Shown here one piece after another: positions 1 to 9,177 of a stretch of 64,000 nt of DNA (positions within the stretch are counted from its first letter, which is position 1; each line of letters opens with the position of its first letter). The DNA is from Sporocytophaga sp. Its GTDB lineage: Bacteria > Bacteroidota > Bacteroidia > Cytophagales > Cytophagaceae. The notes below the pieces were generated by a model, which was not told the origin of the DNA, made no database searches, and saw nothing but the letters and a program-made list of their open reading frames with translations. The DNA is taken from positions 868,001 to 932,000 of the forward strand of contig JANQAB010000004.1 in assembly GCA_024707265.1 (NCBI GenBank), read 5' to 3'. Both the position numbers and the translations under genes were made by a program.

Positions 1-1433
1 AAATATTGATCATTGGAGATGCCATTCTTGATACTTACTTAAAAGGTTATTCCGAACGGCTTAGCAGGGAAGCTCCTGTTCCGATTATTAATGTGGAGAA
101 ACAAATACATGAATGTGGAGGTGCTGCAAATACAGCCATCAATTGTGCTGCATTGGGTGCTGAGGTTATTTTTATTACTGTACTTGGGAATGACAATGAT
201 GGAAGAGCGCTTATAGATGTATTAAAAAGCAATAAAGTCAATACTGATCATATTTTACAGAATGGGAATAGAAGTACTTTATCTAAGCGAAGAGTAACTG
301 TGTCATCCTCAATACTATTAAGAATTGACGAAGGCAATACAGATCCTATTTCTTCAGACACAGAATCATCACTGGCAGACAAAATCAATAAAGTTTATCA
401 GTCTGTTGATGCAGTTATTCTGTCTGACTATGGATATGGGATATTGACCGGACAAGTGATACAGCATCTTAAGAAACTAAAATTATTAAATGACAAGATA
501 TTTATTGTTGACTCAAAAGATCTAAGGAAATTTAAATCTATACAACCCAAAGCTGTAAAGCCTAATTATGAAGAAACACTTCATCTGTTAAATCTTCCTA
601 AAATAACTAACAGCAGCAGAATCAATCAGGTGTCTTCCCAAGGACAGCGCTTGCTGGAAGTTACAGGTTCTCAGGTGGTCATATCTACTATGGATGCTGA
701 TGGCTCATTATTATTTGAAAAGGGCAAAGAACCAATATGGATTAAAGCTATTCCTGGTGACAACAAAAATGCAATAGGTGCTGGAGACACTTTTATAAGC
801 GCTCTGACACTTTCATTATGCTGCAAGGATGATGCAAAGACAGGTCTTGAAATCGCCTCAGCTGCTGCATCCATTGTGGTCCAGAAAGAAGGAACCTGCA
901 GTTGCAGCGCAGAGGAATTAAAAAACTATTTTAGTGAAAATCCTAAATATGTAAGCTCCCTCTTAAGTCTTGTCGCAAAGATCAAAAAAATGAAGGCCAG
1001 CGGAAAAAAAATAGTCTTTGCCAATGGTTGTTTCGATATTCTGCATAAAGGCCATATAGATCTTCTGAATAAGGCCAAAAGCTTTGGAGATATATTAATT
1101 GTGGGCCTCAACAGTGATGAAAGCATTAAAAGGCTTAAGGGAAATGACCGTCCCATTAATAGTCTGGACGATAGAATCAGTGTATTGTCAGGATTAGCAA
1201 GCATTGACTTTATAATTCCTTTCGAAGAGGATTCTCCTTCCAGAATAATTGAAGAAATACAACCGGATGTTTTTGTTAAAGGTGGTGATTATAAAACCAA
1301 AATCATTCCGGAAGCTAGTCTGGTTAACCAGTTTGGAGGAGAGGTGAAGGTTATAAGTTTTGTTGAGGATAAATCAACAACGAATATTATTAACAAGATC
1401 AAAGATTCAAGTCCAACTTCCAAGGCAGTATAA
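1..1433 (+). CDS. hldE: Bifunctional heptose-7-phosphate kinase / heptose-1-phosphate adenylyltransferase (5' end cut by window)
   Basis: Makes ADP-heptose for the LPS inner core in the cytoplasm. The N-terminal half is a PfkB/ribokinase-type sugar kinase, opening with an IIGDAILD strand and carrying the NAIGAGDTF catalytic-base motif near residue 260. The C-terminal half is a RfaE-type nucleotidyltransferase with GCFDILHKGH (HxGH class) near residue 341 and the family motifs FVKGGDY and STTNII. The visible protein is about 475 aa, close to the usual 475-480. The frame is open to base 1 and the first in-frame TTG at 6 lies inside the first beta strand, so roughly ten N-terminal residues lie off the window. 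The heptosyltransferase-like gene starts 28 bp downstream, so the two are probably one operon. Confidence 0.95.
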   Translation, partial: ILIIGDAILDTYLKGYSERLSREAPVPIINVEKQIHECGGAANTAINCAALGAEVIFITVLGNDNDGRALIDVLKSNKVNTDHILQNGNRSTLSKRRVTVSSSILLRIDEGNTDPISSDTESSLADKINKVYQSVDAVILSDYGYGILTGQVIQHLKKLKLLNDKIFIVDSKDLRKFKSIQPKAVKPNYEETLHLLNLPKITNSSRINQVSSQGQRLLEVTGSQVVISTMDADGSLLFEKGKEPIWIKAIPGDNKNAIGAGDTFISALTLSLCCKDDAKTGLEIASAAASIVVQKEGTCSCSAEELKNYFSENPKYVSSLLSLVAKIKKMKASGKKIVFANGCFDILHKGHIDLLNKAKSFGDILIVGLNSDESIKRLKGNDRPINSLDDRISVLSGLASIDFIIPFEEDSPSRIIEEIQPDVFVKGGDYKTKIIPEASLVNQFGGEVKVISFVEDKSTTNIINKIKDSSPTSKAV

Positions 1434-1461
1434 ATAAGACAAACATGTAATTCATATTAAA

Positions 1462-2580
1462 ATGGAAAGTTTCAAAGAATGGAAGGATCTCAGGAATATT
1501 CTATGTATTCGCCTGGACAATATGGGAGATGTACTGATGACAACTCCTGCTCTTCGGGCGTTAAAAGATGGATTTCCGGAAAGAAAGATTACTTTGCTTA
1601 CTTCCTCAGCAGGAAAAGCTGTTGCACAATTTATTCCTACTATTAACAACGTTATTGTTTTTGATACACCATGGGTAAAAAATAACGGGATGTATTCTTC
1701 TTCCAAAACTTTTGAAATGATTGAACTTTTAAAAAGAGAAAATTTTGATGGAGCAATAATCTTTACTGTTTATAGTCAAAACCCTCTGCCAGCTGCAATG
1801 CTATGTCATTTGGCTGAAATTCCTAGGGTCTTAGGGTATTGTCGTGAAAATCCTTATAACCTTATTTCAGACTGGGTTCCGGAACATGAACCTTTGGCAG
1901 AAATTAAACATGAAGTTACAAGGCAACTGGATCTGGTAGGATATACAGGAAGTTTTACTTCCAATAACAGATTACAACTTAGTCTTACTCCAGAGGATGA
2001 AAAGAACGTTTCGGAACTGTTGAAAGGAAAAGGAATTACTCAAGGTAATTACATTGTCATTCATCCCGGTGCCAGTGAAGAGAAGAGGATGTTTTCCCTT
2101 GACAAGTTTTCGGAGGCAGTACATTTATTAATAGATAGGGTAGGATTACCTGTTGTAGTGACCGGTAATAAGGAAGAAAAAAAATTAGCAGATGAGATAG
2201 AAAGATATACTGACAATAAAGTGGTTAATCTTGCAGGTGAACTGGATCTGGGAGGTTTTATCTCTTTAATTAAAAAAGCTAAGGTAATAGTATCAAATAA
2301 TACAGGAACTGTACATATTGCTGCAGCAACTCAGACTCCTGTTGTTGTTCTTTATGCACTCACCAATCCACAGCATGCCCCCTGGTGTGTTCCGCATGTG
2401 GTTTTGCCATTTGATGTACCTTCAGACAAACAAAGCAGAAATCCTATTATCAATTATGCTTATAAAAAATCATTTATCAATAAACCTAAAGAAATAACTC
2501 CCGAAACCATCCTATCAGCTGTAAAGCAAATAATAGAACCATCCCGGGAGCTTAATCTTACCAGGTTGGTACAAACCTGA
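1462..2580 (+). CDS. Glycosyltransferase family 9 (ADP-heptose:LPS heptosyltransferase-like)
   Basis: A 372-aa GT9 protein expected to transfer heptose from ADP-heptose to the LPS core at the inner face of the inner membrane. The N-terminal Rossmann domain starts ILCIRLDNMGDVLMTTPALR, the classic GT9 opening with the acceptor-side loop. The C-terminal donor domain has VIHPGASEEKRM, VVVTGNKEEK and the SNNTGTVHIAAA nucleotide-sugar motif near residues 275-290. Length fits WaaF/WaaC-like enzymes, but which heptose is added cannot be read from sequence. It directly follows hldE, which supplies its donor. The 3' end converges on the MFS gene tail with only a 16-bp gap. Confidence 0.9.
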   Translation: MESFKEWKDLRNILCIRLDNMGDVLMTTPALRALKDGFPERKITLLTSSAGKAVAQFIPTINNVIVFDTPWVKNNGMYSSSKTFEMIELLKRENFDGAIIFTVYSQNPLPAAMLCHLAEIPRVLGYCRENPYNLISDWVPEHEPLAEIKHEVTRQLDLVGYTGSFTSNNRLQLSLTPEDEKNVSELLKGKGITQGNYIVIHPGASEEKRMFSLDKFSEAVHLLIDRVGLPVVVTGNKEEKKLADEIERYTDNKVVNLAGELDLGGFISLIKKAKVIVSNNTGTVHIAAATQTPVVVLYALTNPQHAPWCVPHVVLPFDVPSDKQSRNPIINYAYKKSFINKPKEITPETILSAVKQIIEPSRELNLTRLVQT

Positions 2581-2596
2581 TTGATAAATAAATCTG

Positions 2597-2836
2597 TTAT
2601 GCCTTGATTAATTTTCGCCCTTTTGACTGGTTCTTTTTAGAGCTTTCAGAGATAGAAACCAGTTTTACTGCCGCTCTGTTTGCTTTTTTCTTTACCTTAT
2701 ATTTGTAAATTTTTCTCTTTCTTTTAAGGATTGTGAAAAAAGAAAAGGGTATATAAAACATGCTTCTGATTCCCTGAAACATAGCATTGCTTTTTAATTC
2801 TTTTCTGAAGCTTGAGGAAATTTCGTTTATAACCAC
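2597..2836 (-). pseudogene. Displaced C-terminal tail of the upstream MFS transporter
   Basis: A 79-aa open frame (GTG start overlapping the MFS stop) rich in Lys/Arg, with a short hydrophobic patch MFYIPFSFF. It has no plausible independent start. Read back through the A6 run at 2855-2860 (minus strand) it continues smoothly as VKEKGDVHQKVVINEISS from the corrected MFS frame, so I interpret it as the cytoplasmic C-terminal tail rather than a gene. The alternative, a translationally coupled small basic protein, is less likely. Confidence 0.55.
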
Positions 2837-4188
2837 CTTTTGATGTACATCACCTTTTTTCCTTTACATAAGATAGACGATATAAGGCAACTATACCCAA
2901 TATGAATGCGAAGACAAAAAAAGAAATCCCAGGTCTGAATATTCAGAGTATGCAAGATGAAATTTCCATCTGGTGCTTTCCATTCAAAGTTGAACGACAA
3001 TTCCCTCTTTGAAAAGAAGTCTACAAAATATCCACCAATGATCGGAGCAATACCAGCAAACAAGGCGTTCGTTAATCCTCTTATGGTCAGGAACGCTGTT
3101 GCTTCTCCTTCTTTAGGGGCGAGTTTCATCCCTATGTTGGTTAAAGAAAGGTTTATTCCTGCAATTGATATTCCGTTAAACATATAGATCAGAACAAGCA
3201 ATGGCAATGTAAGACTATGTGCATGAGGCATGGTGGTGAATGTAAATGCCAGTATACAACATAGATATACCGGCCCGCATATTCTGAGAATTGTTTTATT
3301 ACTGTATTTGTCAGAATATTTACCCCAGACTCTTATAAAGAGAATGTTTGTAGCCTGACTCAGAATGGTAAATCCTATCACGTAGGACAACGGTAAATTC
3401 AGCATCTTCAGAAGGTATACACTGAAGAATGGAGCTGCAAGGTTCACCGCGAAAGCCCAGAAAGAATTAAATATTAAAAGGTTTCTGAAGTTTTTCTCTT
3501 TAAATGGAGTTTTAAACAGACTAAACACATTTGACTTTATCGCGGCCAATTTCGGTTCAGGAACTTTCGATACAACATATACCCCAAATAATCCTGCTAA
3601 ACCTCCTAAGAAGAACATGATTGAATAAGTGTTCATCTCCCATTGTGGGAATCTGGATTTAATGAAATCCAGGAAAAAGGCACAGGCAAGACTCAACACT
3701 ACATTCAGCATTTGAATAAGTCTGCTTCTGTTTGAGAAATACGTTCCAAGCTGATTTTCCGGTACAAGATCTTTCATCCATGAATTCCAGCTGCATCCAC
3801 TGATTGCTCCTAAAATATAATGGAAGGAAAGAAACAATATAAGGAGAGACAATCCTGTAGACGGAGAAAACAGAAACGGTATAAGGCTTATCATTAATAA
3901 TGGAAGCCTCGCAAATAAAGAGGTAGTCACCGACAATACTCTTCTGTTACCAATGAGGTAAATCAGATAAATGGCAAGTAACTGAAAAAGATTCGTTAAA
4001 GTGGGCATTGACGCCAGCAATCCGATCTGAAAATTTGATGCTCCCAGCTTTAAAGCATAAGATACCAAAAATGCACCACCGGTTAAGGTTGCCATAGCCT
4101 CTGCCATGAGACCATCCTGCACAATCAGGTTCAGTCCTTTTTTAACCTGAGGTTCGGTAAGAGGAACTTCTGATGGAGTTAATTTCAT
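2827..4188 (-). CDS. MFS transporter, C-terminal end out of frame
   Basis: A 453-aa reading frame with about twelve hydrophobic segments and a typical MFS layout; substrate unknown. The family-like sequence stops at NIQTWDFFF. After that the encoded tail (CLRIHIGYSC...) is polar and unlike a transporter. Shifting frame at the A7 run (plus strand 2916-2922) restores the hydrophobic FVFAFILGIVALYRLSYVKEK. A second shift at the T6 run (2855-2860) joins GDVHQKVVINE and the ORF at 2597-2836. One extra base in each homopolymer explains both. So the true gene is probably 2597-4188, about 530 aa. Sequencing error or real decay are both possible. Confidence 0.8.
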   Translation of the reverse strand: MKLTPSEVPLTEPQVKKGLNLIVQDGLMAEAMATLTGGAFLVSYALKLGASNFQIGLLASMPTLTNLFQLLAIYLIYLIGNRRVLSVTTSLFARLPLLMISLIPFLFSPSTGLSLLILFLSFHYILGAISGCSWNSWMKDLVPENQLGTYFSNRSRLIQMLNVVLSLACAFFLDFIKSRFPQWEMNTYSIMFFLGGLAGLFGVYVVSKVPEPKLAAIKSNVFSLFKTPFKEKNFRNLLIFNSFWAFAVNLAAPFFSVYLLKMLNLPLSYVIGFTILSQATNILFIRVWGKYSDKYSNKTILRICGPVYLCCILAFTFTTMPHAHSLTLPLLVLIYMFNGISIAGINLSLTNIGMKLAPKEGEATAFLTIRGLTNALFAGIAPIIGGYFVDFFSKRELSFNFEWKAPDGNFILHTLNIQTWDFFFCLRIHIGYSCLISSILCKGKKVMYIKRWL

Positions 4189-4738
4189 TATTAATTAATT
4201 TGTGATTACTTTATACAATTCGTATAAAAAAAACGTTCGTAATAGTTTTTTAAGAAGATTGATATTGTCTGATGCCTTAACTAATGCTTGTAAAGGAACA
4301 ATGAACGATTTCAGAAGGTTTCTTTATAAAGAATGATTAATGATATCTCCTCAGTAAAGAGCCGCAGCCCAGGAAAAACAAACCTTAAAATACCTTCCAG
4401 CGAAAACAAAATTAGCATTAGGAAAACAAGGGGGGAAAGTAAAAAGGAATAAGCAAAAAAAAATCTGTGAATTGAACTTAATATGTATATCTGGAATAGT
4501 TCAATAACTTTTAGATTACAATAATTTTTCTTAAAAACAAATTGACCTATTACATTACAAAGGACCTCAACCTAAATCCCTCTCCTGAAGGATCCTTCAG
4601 GAGAGGGACCTTAAAATAGATGTTATTACTCTCTGTGTTAAATCAAAGATTTCATTGTTAACTATTTTCTCTTTCAGATCTTGAAACTTGAAAGAAAAGG
4701 ATTATGAAAGAAGGAACTAAAATTTATCCCATTAATCT
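4189..4738. other. Intergenic region, no gene seen
   Basis: A 550-bp A+T-rich stretch upstream of the MFS gene and downstream of the SDR gene. No convincing coding frame. It holds the promoter region of the MFS gene next to 4188 and the 30-bp palindrome at 4578-4607. Confidence 0.6.
4578..4607. repeat. Perfect 30-bp palindrome (hairpin)
   Basis: Both arms read CCCTCTCCTGAAGG around a central ATCC with the complementary arm TTCAGGAGAGGG; the whole 30 bases equal their own reverse complement, and the T/A flanks extend it one pair. G+C is far above the surroundings. It lies about 130 bp beyond the SDR stop codon, so it could act as a transcription end for that gene, but no T tract follows on the minus strand. 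It resembles dispersed intergenic palindromes. Confidence 0.7.
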
Positions 4739-5539
4739 TCATCTGCAGGTTTGTTTTGTTTTTTCTGACATGCCTGCAACAACTTTATCAGGAAGGATGC
4801 CACTCATAGCTACCTGAGCTTTGTTCTTCCATCCTGAAACAATCTTATGCTCTCCAGCCATCAAAGCTTTGAATCCATCTTTTGCTACCTTTGCAGGATC
4901 GGCTAAATCACCTTTCTGAACTAAGGTTGCTTCTTCCATGTCGGCTTTATGAAAGAAATCAGTTGCTGTGGCTCCTGGAAGAAGAGTTGTAATTGTTACA
5001 TTAGTATCTTTAATCTCCTGTTGAATTGCTTCAGTCCATGAAACAACAAAGGCTTTTGTCCCATGGTATACTGATTGCCAGGGACCCGGCATTTTTCCTG
5101 CAATAGAGGCAACATTTAATATCCTTCCTTCATTGCGTGAAAGCATATCTTTCAGAAAATACTTTGTCAAAACAACATATGCTGCAATATTCAATTGAAT
5201 GATCTCCAGTTCGTGATGTATATCTGTTTCAGTGAACCTCCCATAAGCACCTTGCCCTGCGTTGTTTACCAATATATCAATCCGGATATTTTTAGATTTA
5301 ATCTCTTCACAGACTTCAAATGGTGCCTCTTTTTTTGATAAATCTTTTTCAATTGTAATTACATCTATGTTGTATTGATGATGAAATTCAACTGAAATTG
5401 CCTGGAGCTCTGAAAAATCTCTGGCAACCAGTGCTAGGTTGAAACCTTCCTGGGCAAATAACTTTGCCAATTCAAGTCCGATTCCACTGGTACCTCCGGT
5501 AATCAATACATAATTTTTATCATTAGCCATATGCTTCAC
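4739..5539 (-). CDS. Short-chain dehydrogenase/reductase (SDR)
   Basis: A 266-aa classical SDR using NAD(P)(H). Seen: cofactor glycine motif TGGTSGIG near residue 14, LVNNAGQG near 90, catalytic Ser in NVASIAGK near 144 and the YHGTK (YxxxK) pair near 158. The C-terminal segment with ATDFFHKADM fits the DltE/YqjQ-like ketoreductase group. Substrate unknown. The start at 5539 or the Met three codons later are both possible. Single gene, no operon partner on this strand. Confidence 0.9.
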   Translation of the reverse strand: MKHMANDKNYVLITGGTSGIGLELAKLFAQEGFNLALVARDFSELQAISVEFHHQYNIDVITIEKDLSKKEAPFEVCEEIKSKNIRIDILVNNAGQGAYGRFTETDIHHELEIIQLNIAAYVVLTKYFLKDMLSRNEGRILNVASIAGKMPGPWQSVYHGTKAFVVSWTEAIQQEIKDTNVTITTLLPGATATDFFHKADMEEATLVQKGDLADPAKVAKDGFKALMAGEHKIVSGWKNKAQVAMSGILPDKVVAGMSEKTKQTCR

Positions 5540-5813
5540 CTTATATCTATTTCAATTAACCTCTCCCGGTTAAAACAAAGCCATACCACACTTCGTTTCC
5601 GAAAGTTGGCTACAATATTTCTTGAGTTCGAGTTTAAATAAAGCTATTTACCTTTTGAAGCTAAATGTCTGATTGATAGTTTTTAATCAAAGCATTGATT
5701 TGCCCGTTTCCTATTTGAAAAACCAAGGCTAAAATAAAAGTGTTAAAATATCAGGGTGATTTAATTAGACGACTTTAAATTCTTAATAAGAATTATCTTA
5801 AATAAAAACGGTT

Positions 5814-6329
5814 ATGAGCTCTGTACATGAAGACCTTAAAAGCATCAGGGATATTTTGGTTTCTAATGATAAAACATTATCAGTTGCAGAAAGTGTAACC
5901 GGCGGAAATATCCAGGCTTTGCTCGCTTCTGTTCCTAAGGCTCTTGACTTTTACCAGGGAGGTATAACTACTTATAATATGGGACAAAAAGTAAAACATC
6001 TGGGAGTAGAGCCTATCCATGCAAGTAAATTTAATAGTGTATCAGGCAAAGTAGCCAAAGAATTAGCTGTCGGAGCTATCAAACTATTTACAAGTAATTT
6101 TGCCATTGCTGTTACCGGCTATGTCGGACCTGATGAAAATAATGAATCTGGTAAGCCCATTGCATTTATTTCTATAGCAATGATTTCGAATGAGAAAATT
6201 TCTGAGGTTTATCAGGAAAAGATTGAATATGAATTAAAGGAGGACAGAGCTGAGGTACAAAAATACTTTGCAGAATGTGCTTTAAGTATATTCTGTCAGT
6301 ATTTATCAAGAACGTTCAGGAAGAAATAA
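5814..6329 (+). CDS. CinA C-terminal-type protein (nicotinamide-nucleotide amidase family)
   Basis: A 171-aa protein consisting only of the CinA/PncC amidohydrolase domain, which in characterised members deamidates nicotinamide mononucleotide for pyridine-nucleotide salvage. Seen: LSVAESVTGGNIQALL (family AES.TGG motif, catalytic Ser region) near residue 23, FYQGGITTYN near 45 and VTGYVGPD (usual form TGIAGP) near 101. The usual N-terminal MoCF domain is absent, as in stand-alone PncC proteins. The isoleucine-alanine to tyrosine-valine change in the TG..GP motif is a mild deviation. Confidence 0.85.
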   Translation: MSSVHEDLKSIRDILVSNDKTLSVAESVTGGNIQALLASVPKALDFYQGGITTYNMGQKVKHLGVEPIHASKFNSVSGKVAKELAVGAIKLFTSNFAIAVTGYVGPDENNESGKPIAFISIAMISNEKISEVYQEKIEYELKEDRAEVQKYFAECALSIFCQYLSRTFRKK

Positions 6330-6348
6330 CGCATCAGAGTTTACTTGC

Positions 6349-6520
6349 TTAATCATTGTCCAGGACTGATGCATTCCAGTCATTATTCCCGCAGTTCGGA
6401 CATTTATGCGATTCTTTGTTTGTTTTTTGGGTAAGCCCACAAAAAGTGCAAGAACACGTGTCCGTGGTCTTTTTTAATTCAGATTCTTCAAATGCATTAC
6501 ATGTTTCCTGAATAGGAAGA
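6349..6520 (-). pseudogene. Possible remnant of a small zinc-ribbon protein
   Basis: Read on the minus strand, an open frame of about 57 codons ends with CSCTFCGLTQ and KCPNCGNNDWNASVLDND, i.e. two CxxC knuckles spaced like a rubredoxin-type zinc ribbon. It lacks an ATG/GTG/TTG start: the frame is closed by TAA just upstream of GSHAFLPIQE. It lies next to a clearly decayed YihY gene, so I call it a probable remnant. A functional gene with a sequencing error at the start is an alternative. Confidence 0.4.
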
Positions 6521-6599
6521 AAAGCATGAGAACCTTATACTTTTATTGTATAAGGTTTAAAAACCTGTTTAGCTATAAAGTCATTAGTCAGAGATCCAA

Positions 6600-7135
6600 A
6601 ACATTCCATTTAATGAGTACTGTAACTATGAGGATCTGTAGGAACTCATGGGAGATTTTATTAGCTGATCTTTTTGGTTCAATCTCATGTCCGTACCTTA
6701 GTGCATATACCTAGGTAAATTCAGCTCCGATGAACAGAAGCAGACATGAATAATTAACCCATAATAAAATAAGAACGAGTGAACCTGCAATTCCATAGGC
6801 CGAATAAGGTTTGGCTAATGAGAAATACAATGTTAACCATATTAAGCAATCATAATAAAAGCGGTTGCGACAAAGGGGCCCACCCATGCTGTTTTGAATT
6901 GTATCCGGACATCCGGAAAGTATATTATAAATCAGAGCAAACATACAGGTTATAATTCTCAGAAGGCAAAATTCAATAAGTGGAATGTATTAACTATAAA
7001 TCCAGTAACATGCTTGTAAGTCATTCACATAATGCTGAAGTGTACCGGTTACTGCCTTTGAAATCAACAATAAGAAACCAATGGTTAATACAATACCAAA
7101 GGTTTTAGTTCTGTCAAATAAAACTTTCACAAAAC
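6600..7135 (-). pseudogene. Decayed YihY/BrkB-family inner-membrane protein
   Basis: Minus-strand translation gives, in order, family fragments in shifting frames: VLFDRTKTFGIVLTIGFLLL, then FALIYNIL, then KPYSAYGIAGSLVLILLWVNY and LFIGAEFT. The next codon is TAG where the family has a sense codon, and VYALRYGHEIEPKRSA continues after it. An internal frame jump is visible near GGPLCRN/GPFVATAFIMIA (CCCC run). The first roughly 100 residues of the family are absent. Multiple lesions plus N-terminal loss argue for a genuine pseudogene. Confidence 0.75.
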
Positions 7136-7221
7136 ATATTAAATGTTAGCTCTTGTTCAAAAAAATTTCGAACGATATTAAAATGACAGCAGTTTTAAAG
7201 TAGACATAATTATACACTCAT

Positions 7222-9033
7222 ATGAAGAAGACTATAATAGGATTAATTTCACTTTTGGCTGGAATTGTCCTTGCTATAAATACATATGGCCAATCTGATC
7301 TGGGGCCAAATTCATCTTTACTGGATTCGGAAATGATCACTAATCCCAACTTTCTTGTAACCATTATTTCAGGTGTGTTGATGGCGCTGGGATTTCAGTT
7401 TATACTGACTAACTTATCAGTAGCATTGGGAATCACATCCATTGGCAATATCAAACAAAAAACAGAAAGATATCTTCATAATATAAGAGAAGGATATCAC
7501 GAAGATGAACCAGAAGAAGAAAGCAAAGGGACTAAAAATGTGGCATCTAAATTTATGTCCTTTGCAGGTGGATGGACATTGGTTACAGGAGCCATATCAC
7601 TATTTCTTGCTTGTATGTTAGCTGTAAAATTGTCATTGATAGAAAGTAATATCATTGGTTTTACTTTAGGTCTTGTCATTTGGGCCGTTTTCAGTATGAC
7701 AATGATTTACCTGGAATCAAGAGCTTTGGGTTCGATTATCAGTGGAGTATGGGGAACTGCAATCAATGCTATCAGATCAGGGATCTCCGGTGCGGGTTCC
7801 ATCTTTTCCAGTCGTGAAACTCAGGGGGAAAGGGATAGAAATATGGTAGATAAAATCAGGGATGAAGTCTATCAGTTAGTGGAAGATCCCCAGATAAACA
7901 GTAAGTTTGATAATGTAATTGAAAGGATAAGACCAAAGTTTGATAGCCATCAATTCAAAAGAGAACTTGCTGATTTGTTAAATGAAATAAAGATTGAACA
8001 AAAGGGAAGTGTTTCTCCGGGTATCAAGGAACTTTTTATTAAGGTAGCAGAAAATGAACCGGCTTTCAGCAGAACTGATGTATCCAGCCTGGATAGAACC
8101 TTTGAAAGCGTACTAGCCGGTCTAGGACTTTCAGGTGTCTCCAAACAGGCAGGTGGACTTGGAGCTAAAGCTTCTGAGTATGTTAAGGAAGAGGTAGTTC
8201 CAAAAGTTAAGGAGGAATATATTCCTAAGCTAAAAGAAGAATATCTTCCCAGAATTAAAGATGAGGTGGAACATTATGTTATGGATAGAAATCCATACAA
8301 CACCGACCCCGAAATTGTGAGAGCGGAGATTGATGAAATATTTAGCCATGATGTAGATATTTCGAAAATAAAGAGCGAAGGGAAGTTATTTGATAAAAAC
8401 GATATTGCAACTGCTGTAGCAGATCAGAAAGGAGTAACCCGATCTGAAGCTTTGAATGTCGCAGATAAACTAGAAGATGCATTGAATTCAATATTGCGTT
8501 CATCTAAGATTAAAGAAATTGTAAGCTCAAGATTAGAGGAGACTAAAGAGGAGGTTATTGATAAAACCAAGGAAACACTAGGTTCTAAGAAAGATGAATA
8601 CATGGAAAAACTGGAAAGCAGATTCCAGAATTTGTTTAGAAGAATAGACCGACCTGAACTAGATTATAATCTTCTGAAAAAGGAATTCATGTTTATGTTG
8701 CGTAATCCAAAACTAGCTCCAAAGGTTTTAAAGATGAAGCTCAATCAAATGGATAAGAATACATTGGTTGGTCTTTTAACTGCCAGCGGAACACTGAATA
8801 AATCTGAAATCGATAATGTAGTGCGTAAATTTGATGAGGTTAAATCTGATACCGTTCAGAGACTGGACGAAGCGGAGGGCCTGATCAGTCGTAAAACCAG
8901 GGAAGCAAGTCAGTTCGCTTTGGAAAAAGCCGAGGATACCAGAAAGCTTGCAGCGGAAGCCGGATGGTGGTTGTTTGCAATGCTGGTAATATCCGGATTA
9001 GCAGCAGGGTTAGGCGGAATCGTAGGAATGTGA
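7222..9033 (+). CDS. Large membrane-anchored protein of unknown function with helical interior
   Basis: A 603-aa protein I cannot name. It has a signal-like N-terminal helix (1-24), a hydrophobic segment at about 47-72, a long hydrophobic region at about 115-165, a Gly/Ser-rich turn near 185-200 and a final membrane helix near 578-600. The stretch between (about 205-570) is charged, predicted helical and internally repetitive (KVKEEYIPKLKEEYLPRIKD and similar), reminiscent of apolipoprotein-like amphipathic repeats. It stands alone, followed by a strong terminator hairpin at 9071. A role in membrane organisation or stress is only a guess. Confidence 0.8.
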   Translation: MKKTIIGLISLLAGIVLAINTYGQSDLGPNSSLLDSEMITNPNFLVTIISGVLMALGFQFILTNLSVALGITSIGNIKQKTERYLHNIREGYHEDEPEEESKGTKNVASKFMSFAGGWTLVTGAISLFLACMLAVKLSLIESNIIGFTLGLVIWAVFSMTMIYLESRALGSIISGVWGTAINAIRSGISGAGSIFSSRETQGERDRNMVDKIRDEVYQLVEDPQINSKFDNVIERIRPKFDSHQFKRELADLLNEIKIEQKGSVSPGIKELFIKVAENEPAFSRTDVSSLDRTFESVLAGLGLSGVSKQAGGLGAKASEYVKEEVVPKVKEEYIPKLKEEYLPRIKDEVEHYVMDRNPYNTDPEIVRAEIDEIFSHDVDISKIKSEGKLFDKNDIATAVADQKGVTRSEALNVADKLEDALNSILRSSKIKEIVSSRLEETKEEVIDKTKETLGSKKDEYMEKLESRFQNLFRRIDRPELDYNLLKKEFMFMLRNPKLAPKVLKMKLNQMDKNTLVGLLTASGTLNKSEIDNVVRKFDEVKSDTVQRLDEAEGLISRKTREASQFALEKAEDTRKLAAEAGWWLFAMLVISGLAAGLGGIVGM

Positions 9034-9070
9034 TATAATATGCAAAGTACTTTCAAATCGTTATTTTGAA

Positions 9071-9109
9071 AATAAGAAAAGGATATCTTTAGCATATCCT
9101 TTTCTTATT
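9071..9109 (+). terminator. Rho-independent-type terminator
   Basis: A 16-bp perfect stem (9071-9086 with 9094-9109) around a 7-nt loop, starting 37 bp after the stop of the 603-aa gene; A-rich on the 5' side and T-rich on the 3' side, so it may serve both strands, including the convergent DUF7000-like gene. Confidence 0.75.
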
Positions 9110-9177
9110 TATTAATTGATACATGTCTCAATCTCCTACAATATTAATGGTTAAGTTAACTGGACTATTATGAATAA

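Noticed and set aside
6526..6714. 62-aa + strand ORF
   Set aside because: It overlaps the YihY remnant on the other strand and has no recognisable features.
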